A stretch of 64,000 bases of DNA from assembly GCA_030062745.1 (NCBI GenBank), contig CP099839.1:30847904-30911903 (forward strand). Reading direction: 5' to 3'. A program made the translations under genes and the position numbers. The notes under the pieces are model-generated. The model saw only the letters and a list, made by a program, of their open reading frames with translations. It did no database searches and was not told where the DNA came from. Below, in pieces: positions 35,146-46,449 of the stretch (the first letter of the stretch is position 1; the number at the start of each line of letters is the position of its first letter). Source of the DNA: Capitulum mitella (Eukaryota > Arthropoda > Thecostraca > Pollicipedomorpha > Pollicipedidae).

Positions 35146-38100
35146 ACCCTATTGATAAGGGGTCAGTTCGGCGCATATAGTACGAAACAAATGGGATGCG
35201 CCCTGGATCAAAGGCATTTTGTCGGTGACGACAAGGTCTTGGCTGAAGCAGAGCTCTCACTGACCACTGGCGACCTTGTTGCATGCGAACGAAATGCATG
35301 GGTCAGTAAGCTATGCTTAACGCTTAATTTTTGGAAAATCTTTCGGAATGTGGGGACATGAGGTGTTCGGCGCATGTCCGTTCGTTTAGCAGCCAGACAT
35401 ATGGGGAACCGTGAGCCATGTTTTAAGGATACGCTTAATTAAAAAAGCCGTTCATTGAATATTAGTGTCTGATACCATATTGGCTTTGCAGAATATACTT
35501 TTCACCGTTTTTGCCGTACTTTTGAACGCAGGAAGCAGAAGCCTGCCGATAAGCACTACAGTTGTAAATGGCTACGATACAAAGGAGATCTCCGTAGCGC
35601 ACATCGATGTTGTGCCTTGTAACCATTTACATGTATGGGATATGCCGCGTGAGCGGCTTTACCCTTACATGAGTGTTCCTTGCTTTTCAAAAAAGGGCAT
35701 AGAGAATCGCGTTGTAAGAAACATACAGATACGTGGGTGTCACTCTTAATGACGTTACTATCACATGCTAGATTTTCGTAGATATCACAATGACATATCG
35801 GTCGTTCAAAGATCCCTCGACCAATTACAAGCGACTGGGTGATTGAAATGCATGCGATTCGTAGCAACAACGACCCAAAAGGTCATGTTCGAACGACGCA
35901 AAGGGTATCTAGTTTTGCGTAATCTCGTATAATCGTAAATCTTAAAGCGTTTGTCGAAATGAGTTCACAGTGTTCCCTTACTGAGTCTGGCTACCTACGG
36001 AAGCATCCTCATCTCTTTTACTTTTCAGTTTTTCTTCGTCATGCATTTGTTAGTTTCACGAACGGCTGCAGTGCGCTCGATTGAAAAAGGGAAAGAGTGA
36101 CAATTTGCTACCGAAGGCGATAATCGTCGCTCACATCGAACTCCGCTTTCAACTTGTAGTATATCTGCAAGCATTCTCCAGAACCAGCGGTCTGTGCTGT
36201 TGCGCTTTGTAAGGTCACATGAGAGGTAACGTTTGTATATATTTTGTCATGGAGCGACAGTCTGCGCACACCGGGTCAACATAGCCCATTCAGTTGGCCA
36301 TGATGTCTACAGCACCGCGCCTTGAGTGACGAAAATTGACTTAGCTATGTCGTGGAAGTATTTTGAACGATGAAGCTCCTAAGTCTTTTGAAACGCATTT
36401 CGAGAGTCAGGGTACCGTGACTGCATTGATGAAATTGATGTATCCGCCTTGCAAGCCTAATCCAGGAGTTGTGATTAAATTACATAGAACATGTTTATAG
36501 AAAACACCAATGTCCAAAACTTGCCCTTACTACAACTTACCAAAGCCATTTTCGAAAAAAATAAAGAAATTCAAATTTTCATTTCCCCCGTGTCATGGTC
36601 ATGTCAGGTCAACGGAAGTTACGAGACCACGTTGTCAGTTGCGAAATAAAGAAATCTTAGCCTGCCAGAATGTTCCTTGGTTCATTGTGAGTCAGAAAAT
36701 ATGCGATTTTCTAATACCTGTGGAGTTATAAGTCGTCAAATGTAGTCATGCACATTGACGTCACGAAGGCGCCAGAGTATATAACTCGACAACCGTTGCT
36801 CCAGTCGAGCTGAACTTTGTGCATAAAGATTTATACTTTATGATGACCCTATAAACGTATTTTCATTGAAATCTTAGATGCATAGCGTTAACATGCGTTT
36901 TTACCTGTCGATCTGTCGTGGAATATCCCGTTATCCCCCTATGGCGTTCCCTGCATTCGCCATTAGCAGTCTCCAAACATCTTTTGTTGTACTATGTAGC
37001 TGATACAAAGATCACTCACATACTTCATAGTATTCACAAATATTGTTTGACAACACCGATATCGAAACAAACGAACACGTTGCTGAATGGGCCGCAAAAC
37101 GGCCTGGCATCACAGGCGCTGCTAGAGGGGGGTCCGAGGGCGCCCCCCTTGTGCCCGCGTTTTTTCGTGAAAACCATTGCACATCGTCTTCCCAGCAGGT
37201 GGTTTTCGTATGATTTCAGTTTACGCTGAGCTCCGCCCTCCCCTGTTAAGAGAATCCTGACTGCGTCCCTGACTGACATGCCTCTCAGAAGCGCCTCGTG
37301 GAGCTGCTCCTAGCTGATCCTGGGACTCAAAGCGACGCGAGATGCACCAAACGCCCCGTTCAGCAAGGACGAAAGAAATCCCTGTCTCGTGGTCAGACCA
37401 ACTGTGTCAGCGCCGCTACAGCGGCCTGACCTAACCAACGAACGACCGGTGTCGTACATCTGTCACATCTTCCCGGCGTGCTTGGCCAGTGTAAATTATT
37501 TTGATCTTGAGTATTAATAGAAGATAACATTATCTTTTCTGAGTTTGACAGAACCTTTTCTAAGGGAAGTCGCGTAAGGTAAAATAAGCATTTGCACATC
37601 TGCATAATGGGTTTAACAGGCCATGGCAGAAATCGTCGAGAAAAATTAGGGGCATGAGGTCTGAGCCAGGCTGGTACGTGTTACTGCCTGTCGAACGGTT
37701 CGTTCTGCGCGCCAACTTTGCATCGCTTTTGATTTGCCATCTTAAAGATGGGCTGCTGGGACCCAAACACAAGCGATTTTCGAATGATGCCAGTCTAGGT
37801 TTCATGACTGCCGGTCAGACGGAATGACAGATGTTCAGGCTGGCTCAGTGCGCAACGGAGGCCAAGTCCGGCCAATACCCAGACTTAATACGCCGGGTGG
37901 TTGGCAGAGCTTGCTATTACGGGTGCGGTCGGCCACGGCGGGTGTCCCCTTTCGTAAACATCACCTGCGGATGAAAACGCTTAGTCGATGTGTCCGTAAC
38001 TTACGACTGCCGACAACTGTCGTGGCAGCTCCACAAAATTACCCCAGCCTGGCAACCTTTGAGCGCGACCAATGATAGAGGAGCAGGGCCTACGCAACTC

Positions 38101-38671
38101 CACTGGAGCATTTATATTCGCCCTGCCTGCACGGCTATACACAGTTACACATATACACACTGGTACCGCCTCATGCTTCCATATGGGTCACTGTCAGCTG
38201 AGTGACGTGATGCTGAGATTTTCTTGCGGGCTGGCAGATGTTTAAGGTGAAATGTTGTGGGACGCCAGTTACCACGAGCGGAATACTTGCTGCGGCATTT
38301 TCCTCGTCGATAACTCTTAAAGTTATAAGGAGCAGACCTAATGGCGTTTCATCTCGCACACGACTTACGAATAGCGGAAAACCAGCGCCTGGACCGTTCA
38401 CGCCATACCAATCGCAATACGAGAGAGGGCAATAGGCAGCTGTAATGATCAGCACATTGATGTCATATTTTCCACCGTGCAGAAAAGCTGCTTAGTTGCT
38501 TTGGTATTTGCGCGGTGACTATGAAGTAGAATCCCTTTCGGTCATATGGCGTGATAACTGAGTTCCCCTAAACCGTTCTTTGATGCTTCAGGCCCGTACG
38601 GTGCAACTTTGAACGTTATAATCGTTCTATGTTTCTTCTCCGTTCGTAGACGGACTAGCCTGGCTCAAAAT

Positions 38672-38826
38672 TGGGTTATTTATCGACGCCGTCGACTGCC
38701 AGGGTCACGTTGCAGCCTCTTATGCCGGTTACATGCGGAACGGCAAAATGCCACTATTATCCGGATTCGAACCGGAAACACTTCGGTCGTAGACGCGAAC
38801 AGTAACCACTACACTGCGCCGTTCCC
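38672..38826 (-). repeat. tRNA-derived SINE, copy 2
   Basis: Same family as 14133-14286 and same orientation. The - strand tRNA-like head (38826 to 38750) has TGTAGTGGTTACTG and the B box GGTTCGAATCC. The body (38675-38749) keeps TGCCAGGGTCA and TGCAGCCTCT and is slightly shorter. The head differs from copy 1 in the anticodon region, so both are diverged pseudogenes of one SINE source. Confidence 0.8.
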
Positions 38827-39013
38827 ATGCAGATCGACTGTACGCTTATGGACTAAATGGAGGTCTTATGGAGGGCATTGCGCAATGTAGGTACTATTTT
38901 TCGTAGCCTTATTTACCATTTCTTTGATTTGCCGAAAACAAGGTAATAGCTCCGTTTCCTTGACAAAATTGGATTAGAAGTCGGATTCCCCATGGGAGGC
39001 AAATCAGAATTTC

Positions 39014-39502
39014 AGGTGGTGTTTCCATGACCATACACATCAAATCCGGATTACATTCGAGATTTCCGAGTCCGGATTACTTTGGGAAATCTCGGCTTCG
39101 CCGCCAATTATGGCGCGTTTGTGACATTTCCCTTCAGAGCGTAGGGAAATCTATTCCTTAGTCGATTACCGAATGGAATGAGTTGCTGTGAGGGACTGGT
39201 GTTGCGTGAGATTTGGAAGAGCTGTAGTGCCAGTTTATGTTTTTTTTTTGTCAACAAGCCGCTAACAGACAAGAAACTGATTTCAGCACTAGCTCCCCCT
39301 CGCAGGACATCAAAGCAAGTGCAGCGCATAATGCTTCCATATGCTTCCAATTCGCGGTGAATCGGGATTTCGTTGCGAAATTTTCTTTTTCATTCCGATT
39401 GCGCAAATCCAATCCACTTTGCTAAAGGAAGCGTTTTCAAACCTCTGAAATTGGGATTTGAAGGGAAATCCGGATTTGCTAATGTCATGGAAACGGGGCT
39501 AA
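39014..39502. mobile_element. MITE-like element with inverted ends
   Basis: The left end GGTGTTTCCATGACCATACA followed by AAATCCGGATT is the approximate inverse of the right end AAATCCGGATTTGCTAATGT followed by CATGGAAACGGGGC. The interior of about 430 bp is non-coding and contains several sub-terminal CCGGATT and GGGAAAT words. Harbinger/ISL2EU-like ends are a possibility, but no target-site duplication was established. Confidence 0.5.
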
Positions 39503-39994
39503 TGTTTTGGCAAGCAGCCCATCATCGCGACCAAAACATTCGGCATGCAGTGTATATGAATGCAAATGCAACTGCAGCTGATGCAAATGAATGGATGCGA
39601 AATTGTGGAGCCCGATTTAACACAGCTGTTAAATTCGCCATCTGACGTGAAATGTATGCATGTGGTGGTGGTATCAAATCCCAGAGGTAACTCGCCCATA
39701 AATATCTGACGGGCTGTTGGCAGCGACTGTGACTGCGGATTGCTTAAGGGAGCATCATGTATGAATTTTGTGCACAACTCTAGGCTATCCTTAAGGCAGG
39801 TGATACCATCTGTCTTATTCTGATCACGTTCTTGTCTTCCCACTCGAATGCGAAAGACGAATGTCCAGCACTGTCCTGTTCAGAAGCCGAAATAAGGATC
39901 GTTGTGACCCCCAGTTATAGCAGTGTGGCGCTGACAATGTTCCTGTCGCCCAACAGTGCCCTTTTCAGAGCTGATAAATTCCTCTGACCCCTAG

Positions 39995-40112
39995 CTGTGC
40001 CCAGCCTGACGCTAGTTATGACCGCGCTGCTGTACGGAGCCGTGGTCGGCTCCTACTTCCCGGGCCACTCGTCTCTCAGGCCACATCGTCACACAATCAA
40101 CACCATACGCTT
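39995..40112 (+). CDS. prom: Prominin-like exon 7 (TM3 and short cytoplasmic loop)
   Basis: 118-bp exon, entered in phase 1 (G|CT, Ala) after the acceptor cctctgacccctag and left in phase 2 at CGCTT|gtgagt. It completes TM3 with VPSLTLVMTALLYGAVVGSY and then gives a short loop (FPGHSSLRPHRHTINTIRL) rich in His and Arg, as expected on the cytoplasmic side. In PROM1 the corresponding loop is also short and leads directly into TM4. A nearer AG (gtgcccag, 40004) would put a stop codon in frame from exon 6, so the upstream acceptor is correct. The preceding intron is 23 kb. Confidence 0.83.
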
Positions 40113-41339
40113 GTGAGTATGCCATTTCGTCCTGGCGTGTGATAATGAACATCCGCTTCTTTATGCTACCCGTGAAGTCCAGCGTTGTAGGATCTATACG
40201 CAAGTCGGTTCTCTGGCTGTTTTTGGTTCTGGTTCTCAGTCGTTTCCTACTTTGTAGAGCTTGCGGACTTCTACGTACATACCGCGCAAACTCTCAACCC
40301 TGCCATGGCATGTCGTACAAAAAACATACTTTTATCACACCGCAACTCTGTTCCCTGGCTAACCCATTGACCCATGTACCCCAGAATGAGCTAATAAAAC
40401 ACTGTTCTCTTCTTCCCATTGGCTGCTGTGTCTTAACCTGCGACCGCGTGGGGAGGGTCGGACTCGATCCCTCTTCCTTTTTTCCACGATAAATTCTAAA
40501 CCGTTGGAAGTGAAGCAACCAAACTTACAGCACCTGTCTAGTAAACAATTTCACGTATTTCGCCGTAAAACGAACTTTGGGTCAGGTCAGGTCACGGAAC
40601 TACGACGTCTTTACGAAAATTCTGCGAGACGTTTTGCCGTGTCCAGCCAAGGCTGATATCTGACAGCTTGTAGCGCACTGTAGACATACATTGTGACGTT
40701 TGCCTGTCTGTATTGGCTGAAAACAACAGCCAAAGCATAGGCGTATTACATGGGCGCTGAACAAGGTTATGTAACGCCACCTTAATCTTACATGACGTCA
40801 TGCTTGGGAAGTCGTTATTTATACATCACTGCTAGCTTTAGCAATAAGACTACGCGATGAATCCATGTCTTTTACTAATGAAAATGTTCGTTGCATATTT
40901 AACAACCCAGGGCGGAAAATGGCCTGACCTTTTTTGACTTGGATATTACTGCTTGGCCTTTTCTTGATCTGCTCCGAATAACAGCATGCAACCACTCTTT
41001 GGACACGTCGGAACATGAAGATTCATTTGTTGCGTGTTTCGAAACTTTCAGAAAAAATAGAGGGTTGCTGAACAAGCCGTGATGACCTGTCTTGGCCTTG
41101 TCATGACGACATGCGAAGGACATGTCTAATTTCCATGAGTTGGAATGTGGATCCAGGCTATCTGCTTTGGATTTTTGAGTGCCTGTTTTCTCAGTACGTA
41201 CCACGGAGCATTGCGTTGGTCGCACCTTGGTCGACAGCTCGCAGTGATGGGTAGTTCTGTGATCGTTTTATAGTTTACTGAAAGTGTATGTTATTATGAT
41301 AGATGCCTTCTTTCGGTTCATTTGTGCGACTTCCAGAGA

Positions 41340-41935
41340 GGACGAGGAAAAAAACCAAGGACCAGTTAGTGTATTCTGAGATTACACAGAGCAGAACTAT
41401 CTAACAGAGTATGAATGACGTTGATCTGATCACTGCCTCCGGAGATATGAATGTGGGGTCCAGGTCGACTTATTTTGACCTATGTGTGACGTTACAATTG
41501 ACTAAATAAGGGTCATATAGATGGTCTGGGATGAACTGGACCAGAGCTATCGCAAGGGGCTTGAATCGCGTTGATTCGACCATTCGTCATTGAGATATGA
41601 GGAAATAGGTCGTGTGCGACCAATTTTGACCTTGCTGTGACATCATTATTGGTCGAACTATGGCCAGATTAGTTGTTTTGAGATAGGGAGATCTGGAGCT
41701 ATCGAATGATATTCGAATCAACTTGATCCGATAATTGGTACCGGAGATATTAGACGGGGATCAAAATGGGTCATATTTGATTTATTTTGACTTCCTTGTG
41801 GCGTCACAGGCAACTGAATTAGGATCGAGTGGGATGTTTTGAAATAAGACGGACGAGGGCCTTTGAACACAGTTTGGATTTTTCCGATCCGACTATTGGT
41901 TCCGGAGATACGGGGGGGGGGGGGATTGAATTGGA
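41340..41935. repeat. Degenerate tandem repeat, about 150-bp period
   Basis: The word CCGGAGATAT (or TTGAGATATGAG) recurs near 41438, 41588, 41737 and 41895. Each is preceded by a GATCCGA-type word and followed by ATTTTGACCT and GTGACGTCA-like words. Four diverged units in direct orientation. Non-coding. Confidence 0.65.
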
Positions 41936-42894
41936 CCCTCCCCCAGACGGTCGTAGGTATGGAAATATCCTAGGCGGTGCCGGTTTAATCAAATGGATTA
42001 TCCCACAAAGACCTGCATGCATTGTAAGCCAAACCCCAATTCATGTTCCGGACAGCAGATGGTCTGAGCCCAGCACTCTGTCTGAAGCAGCTCTGAGCCC
42101 GTTCTGCGATGGGACAAAATCATCTCGCTTCGTCCGACGAATGAGGAAAAGCACACCTCAGTTCCTGGATAATTTTTCACTCAATTACAGCATCTTACCT
42201 CATCTCCGGCTCTTAACAAGAAAGTTTGTAAAGGCTGATGAACATCCGGGTACGGCTCCCCGGTATCATGCTGACACGGACGGTGCAGGTAAAATCAACG
42301 TCCCGTGGAGAGGTCCGATTAACCTGAGCTCCGAGGTCTGACCAGAGGTCTGACCCTGGAGCTCCGTTCTGAAGGCACGAGATGACGGGGCACATGCCTG
42401 GCGTGACGCACCGCGGGACAGTCCACTGATAGACCGTGGGCTGGGCCGGGGGGAGGGAAGGCGACCTATGAAGTTGACGTCTGGGACGGGGGAGCGGTGA
42501 CAGAAGCAGCTCACGGTGAGGTCACTCTTTGCATGAATGGTGAGTTGCTCTGAACCTCAGCGACCTCAGCGACCCTTCAGGTGACCTTTGTGGAGGAGCT
42601 TGGTAAGTAACCCGACGAATGACTTTGGCAAGCAACCGCGACGACATTGAGCGACTTCAGAGGTGATCTTTGTAAGCGGACATGGCCAGTGACCTCGTTA
42701 GGCGGTATCGGTAATGGACTTTGTTGATGGATCGCACTGGATGACGGATGACGATGACCTCGGAGTCTGAGTTATACAGGATTAGTTAGTTAGTATAGTT
42801 ATATTATGCGTTGGGCAGTAGGTAGGTATCTGGTGCACATTTCGTTTGCCCAGGTGCACATATTTCAGACTGTTATGGGGGATTATCATGAGTT

Positions 42895-43139
42895 TATGAA
42901 TTATAGTGACCTTGGAGCCTGACATCAACAAGTAGCGGTGAACTCAGAGTCTGAACTCGGTGAGTGACGGCGACCTCAGATTTTGACCTCGGCGAGCGGC
43001 GGTGACCTCGAAGTCTGACCTCAGTGTAACGTCTGAACTCGGCGAGTGCCGTTGACCGCAGAGCCCAGCCAGCGCAGCGAGTGGCGGTGAGTTCCGAGTC
43101 TGACCCCGGCGAGTGTCGCTGACCTGACCTGGCCCTCAG
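42895..43139 (+). repeat. Minisatellite abutting the exon 8 acceptor
   Basis: Irregular units of about 38-40 bp of the type GAGTCTGACCTCGGCGAGTG followed by GCGGTGACCTCA. They run to the splice site ggccctcag. Looser related sequence (CAGCGACCTCAGCGACC, GTGACCTTTGTGG) extends upstream to about 42530. Confidence 0.75.
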
Positions 43140-43355
43140 GGCGATGGTGCTGCTGGCGGCTGCGTCGCTGCTGCTGTGGGCGGCGGCGTCGGTCGGGGCC
43201 CTGGTGAGCAGTCTGAGCCGGGCCGACCTGTGCCGGGCCGGCGGCGGAGACCGGCCCTCGGACGTGGTGCAGGCCATCCTGCGGCTGGGTCACCGGACGC
43301 CGCTGCGGCCGGCCGCCAGAGGCCCGGCCAGCCGTGAACTGATCCAGACCCTCAG
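43140..43355 (+). CDS. prom: Prominin-like exon 8 (TM4 and start of EL2)
   Basis: 216-bp, very GC-rich exon, entered in phase 2 (TT|G, Leu) and left in phase 2 at CTCAG|gtgaga. It encodes TM4 (AMVLLAAASLLLWAAASVGA), then LVSSLSRADLCRAGGGDRPS and DVVQAILRLGHRTPL, ending RELIQTL. In prominins TM4 is followed about 12 residues later by a conserved Cys that begins EL2 (PROM1 'KLICEPY'); ADLCRAG sits at that place. The next conserved Cys is the first Cys of exon 9. ATG at 43144 is internal and not a start. Strong match in order and topology. Confidence 0.9.
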
Positions 43356-44169
43356 GTGAGACCGGCCGACCTTCGCTCCCCACTCGCCGGCCGCCGGCCG
43401 CCACAGGCAGTCGTGCACGACGCCAGATGCGGGAATGACAGTGATATTCTGCAACTGCTGGAGAAGGTCTGAAGGTATCCTGGGCCGTATGAACGTGTAC
43501 AACATAATCGTTTTTCGGACAGTCGACATTTTGCGGTGACGACACGGAACATAGCTACTCAGTGCAATGTTCCCTCAGCCTTAGGGATGTTAACTTTCCC
43601 TTCATTTGATGCTTTATTAACACTATGCTGTGAAGTGAATTTGAACCAATGAGTTCTACCTGAGATGCGAAGTGGTTTCGGTCCGGTGACACGTAAATTA
43701 TTGGACTGGTTAAAAAGGCGAAATGTTCGGTACATTAGCTCTCCTTGTTAGTTTTTTTTTCTTTTGGGTTGCAAACTGAAGGTATGCTAAATATTAAGCT
43801 TCTAAATGAATATTCGACCCTCACTCAAGGGCATCCAAGTTCCATCCATAGTGCTCCATGAAGACTGCAACGTCTGACCAGGAGTCTTTTGCGGAGTTTT
43901 CAGCTAGTGGCCAAACGGCGCTGTTGTTTGGAAACTTGCACGCATTTGAGTAGGTGTATACGAAGTTTAGGCGTTCTGACAGCTGGTAAAGGGTTACATG
44001 ATGGTCGCTGCGGACTGCGGTAACATGCCATTTATTAATCCTTAGACAACAGTTCTCCATAAAACTCTGGTGTATTTTATTGCACCTTCATACAAAGTAT
44101 ATAATCAGTTAAAACATTGGGCACTTCCGAAACGCAGCACGATATAATTTGGATGTCTAAAAAGGAGTT

Positions 44170-44520
44170 GTGAGTTTTTTTCATACTTCAGGTGTCATGC
44201 AGTTGCAGGTTGTAGCAAAGCAACCATCCGAGGTGCTTTCTGCATCTGTTGCATAGCTATCAGTGATATGTAATGTCTTCGACAGCGTTACCTCTCCACA
44301 CTCTGAGTACCGCTTTCGGTGGGCTTCCACCACGTACAGAAGCTGCTGTCGCTGCTTGTCGTCTTTTGTGGGATGAGTTTGATGTCGCGCTCAGCTGCGT
44401 CGATCGTGACGCGGGCGCTGGTCACGAGCGCCACGATCCGCTCGTGGCCAAGTTCCCTGTCCCCAGGGAGAGGCTCGTCGATGAACGCTGTACCGATTCC
44501 CAGGATTTCGAAGATTGTGC
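44170..44520 (-). pseudogene. hAT-like transposase relic, C-terminal part (copy 2)
   Basis: The - strand gives FEILGIGTAFIDEPLPGDRE with TIDAAERDIKLIPQ in one frame, and then, after a frameshift, DKQRQQLLYVVEAHRKRYSE (44372-44290). The broken gene at 61380-62925 has the same order: GINMDFFAADPADWETA, DFAERAAALIK, then GQKQYLLQVVEQHRR. The + strand copy at 50262 matches this one at the DNA level, including the 3' flank. It is a relic of an invertebrate transposase-like family; see 61380 for why hAT-like is suggested. Confidence 0.6.
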
Positions 44521-45599
44521 CGATCATACGAAGTCGCCCACTTGGATGTTGATGTCAACTGCATGAGAATGCAGTATTGGGAGTTTGGATTTTCCCAGCC
44601 GATTACATGGTTGTTTCGCATAATGGTGGATGTCATTTGCCAGTCGTTTTTTCTACTGCGACGAATCACTCATTTGACCAAAATTTCGTGGATGCATATA
44701 TGGAATTCTGGCTCACTAGTGCCGTTGGTATCAATTCCTGTGTAAGATACTACGTGAGCCTTTTCTTTGTGTTCATTACGATGGTGCATTTTTGCCCATT
44801 TTTATTTTTTTCTTATTTTTGAGAAATGTAGCTGACCAAAGAGCACACATCAATTTTGAACAAAATGAAACAATGTTTAGGGGTAGTGTATTGACCTTTA
44901 AAATGCTAGTTGTTCGATTGGATTTGGATTGGACTTGGAGCAGATTGGACCCAAAAACAGTTTCTTTCTAAACTGAGATAACTGATCATGCAGCCATATT
45001 TTCTGAATCCTCTCTTTTAACAGGTCATTTCATGTGCCTCCGAACTTCGTAGGCCACATGGTGTAGAAATTACACGCTTCTAAAAGTTAACTTGTATTCG
45101 ACTTACGCACATGTACCTGGCCTAGTGCTGAGAAACAAGAATATCATCTCTAGACTACCCTCGTAACCCTGGGACCGCACGCGCCTCTGTGCGCTGCGAG
45201 TAGCTTACCCGTGTCACAGGTGCCGGCGGCGGCGGCGGCGGCGACGATGGGCGTCTGGGGAATCTGAGTGGGGCTCGGGAAGACAGGTGGAGACCGGAGG
45301 GCCTCAAAGTAGTGGGCAGGAGGCGTGGGAGAGGGAGATGGGTAGGACCTCACAGTAATGACAGATAGAGGGGGATAGTGCGAGGTATGCCGCTCTGGTA
45401 TTCCTCCGGAGCTCAACGCGCGTCCAGCGCCAGTGGCCTACGGCATCAGTTTTACGTTCGCGTCAGAAGAGTTCCGCGATCTCTCCATGTGGGGTGGGGT
45501 CTGCATGGGTCTGTGGAACAATTAAGGCAACTGGTCCTTGTCTGATGAGCGCAGCGTTTACAATAGATAGGCCGACAAGAACCAGGAGTGGGAAGACTA

Positions 45600-45930
45600 A
45601 AGGCTACCGCTTGGACGAAAGAGCAACGTGTGAAAGCACCAACAACAGCGCCACCTTCTTTAAGGTTAGCCACGGATATTTTAATTGGTCAGCCGTCTTC
45701 CTCGATCGGCGGCGCCAGATTGGTAACCACGCGCCACGTTCTGCAGTACTTCCTTCATGCCAATCAGGGAACTTCTGAGAAGAAGGCCGCGTTCAAAGAT
45801 ACGGTGGAAAATGCTCAGACGTTTTAGAACATGGCGCGTGTAAAGGTCGTCATTGAGAAACGGCATTGCGAAAAAAGCTGGAATTACTGTGGGGAAAGTG
45901 ACACTCAAAGCAGAAGAGCAAGAAGAGGGT
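45600..45930 (+). pseudogene. Possible N-terminal fragment of the hAT-like family
   Basis: The + strand frame gives DILIGQPSSSIGGARLVTTR, HVLQYFLHANQGTSEKKAAF and KDTVENAQTF, then a stop and NMARVK. This recalls the N-terminal '..RYF......K....A......FW..ARIP' region of the same transposase-like family. It lies on the opposite strand to the adjacent middle fragment, which suggests a rearrangement or a second copy. Assignment from memory and weak. Confidence 0.35.
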
Positions 45931-45954
45931 CAATGACGTACTGTTGGGTCGATG

Positions 45955-46447
45955 GCGGTGAAGTGCCGTCCGACTTAGCTTGAAATTTTTCAAGTCGGCG
46001 CTAGTGGACTGCATAACAGAGGTAACAACATATGGCGACACCATCACTGACGTGGGCGCGATCCAGCGCACTGATGACGCATCCGCGATCCCCCTCGCTA
46101 CTTCCAATGTTACACTGTCTTTTCTCTCTACTGCACCCTAGTCTGGTGAAAGTCGGGATCGTCATGATGTCTCCTGCCATATTCATTACTTTCCTCTTCA
46201 CTGTAAATGGCCGTGGTATGGTATGGAGTCATAGACTCTTCGGATGACGTGCAGGGGGCGGCGGCAATCGACTCTGATGTGCTCGGTTTCGATTTCGGGC
46301 CTCTTCTCTGGCAAAGATGTCAGGCGCACCCATGTGCATTCTGCGCGCTTCTCTTTGGTCGCGCAAAAATGTTATGCCGGCTCTGCGGGCTTCCAAATCC
46401 CTGATGTTGTCTTCTTTGATGTATTGCACAGCGGCAGTTGTTGCCAT
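45955..46447 (-). pseudogene. hAT-like transposase relic, middle part
   Basis: The - strand frames give YIKEDNIRDLEARRAGITFL and RDQREARRMHMG, then (in a second frame) VISALDRAHVSDGVA, then DLKNFKLSRTALHRHR. In the family I recall, a 'FL..QR..RR..MG' segment precedes an 'ALDR.KVSDR.A' motif and an 'I.RSSI.R.R' motif, in this order. It is in the right orientation and order relative to the C-terminal relic at 44170-44520. Frames are broken. The RNase H-like core expected between them was not found. Confidence 0.4.
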
Positions 46448-46449
46448 GC

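Larger units (their letters stand above)
16797..39994 (+). other. Prominin intron 6, 23 kb, repeat-rich
   Basis: The exon 6 and exon 7 phases join directly, so no exon is needed between them and none was recognised. Elements seen are listed separately: minisatellite block A, a LINE tail, Penelope-like and SINE relics, two fold-back palindromes, pairs of dispersed repeats, a MITE-like element and several (TA)n tracts. Stretches where I see nothing beyond short unrelated frames are 16800-18300, 18560-18870, 20060-20880, 21860-22770, 22965-25160, 25215-26035, 26470-29400, 30300-31220, 32010-33435, 33855-34105, 35150-38670 and 39505-39990. Confidence 0.6.
40113..43139 (+). other. Prominin intron 7
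   Basis: 3.0-kb intron (gtgagt ... ggccctcag). 40113-41340 shows nothing recognisable. 41340-41935 is a degenerate tandem repeat of about 150 bp. 41940-42500 has open frames without known homology. From about 42500 the intron becomes an irregular minisatellite that ends at the acceptor of exon 8. Confidence 0.65.

Noticed and set aside
41829-42341. A 170-codon + strand open frame
   Set aside because: It begins in the degenerate tandem repeat, contains a G-run-encoded stretch, has no recognisable domain and lies in a prominin intron.
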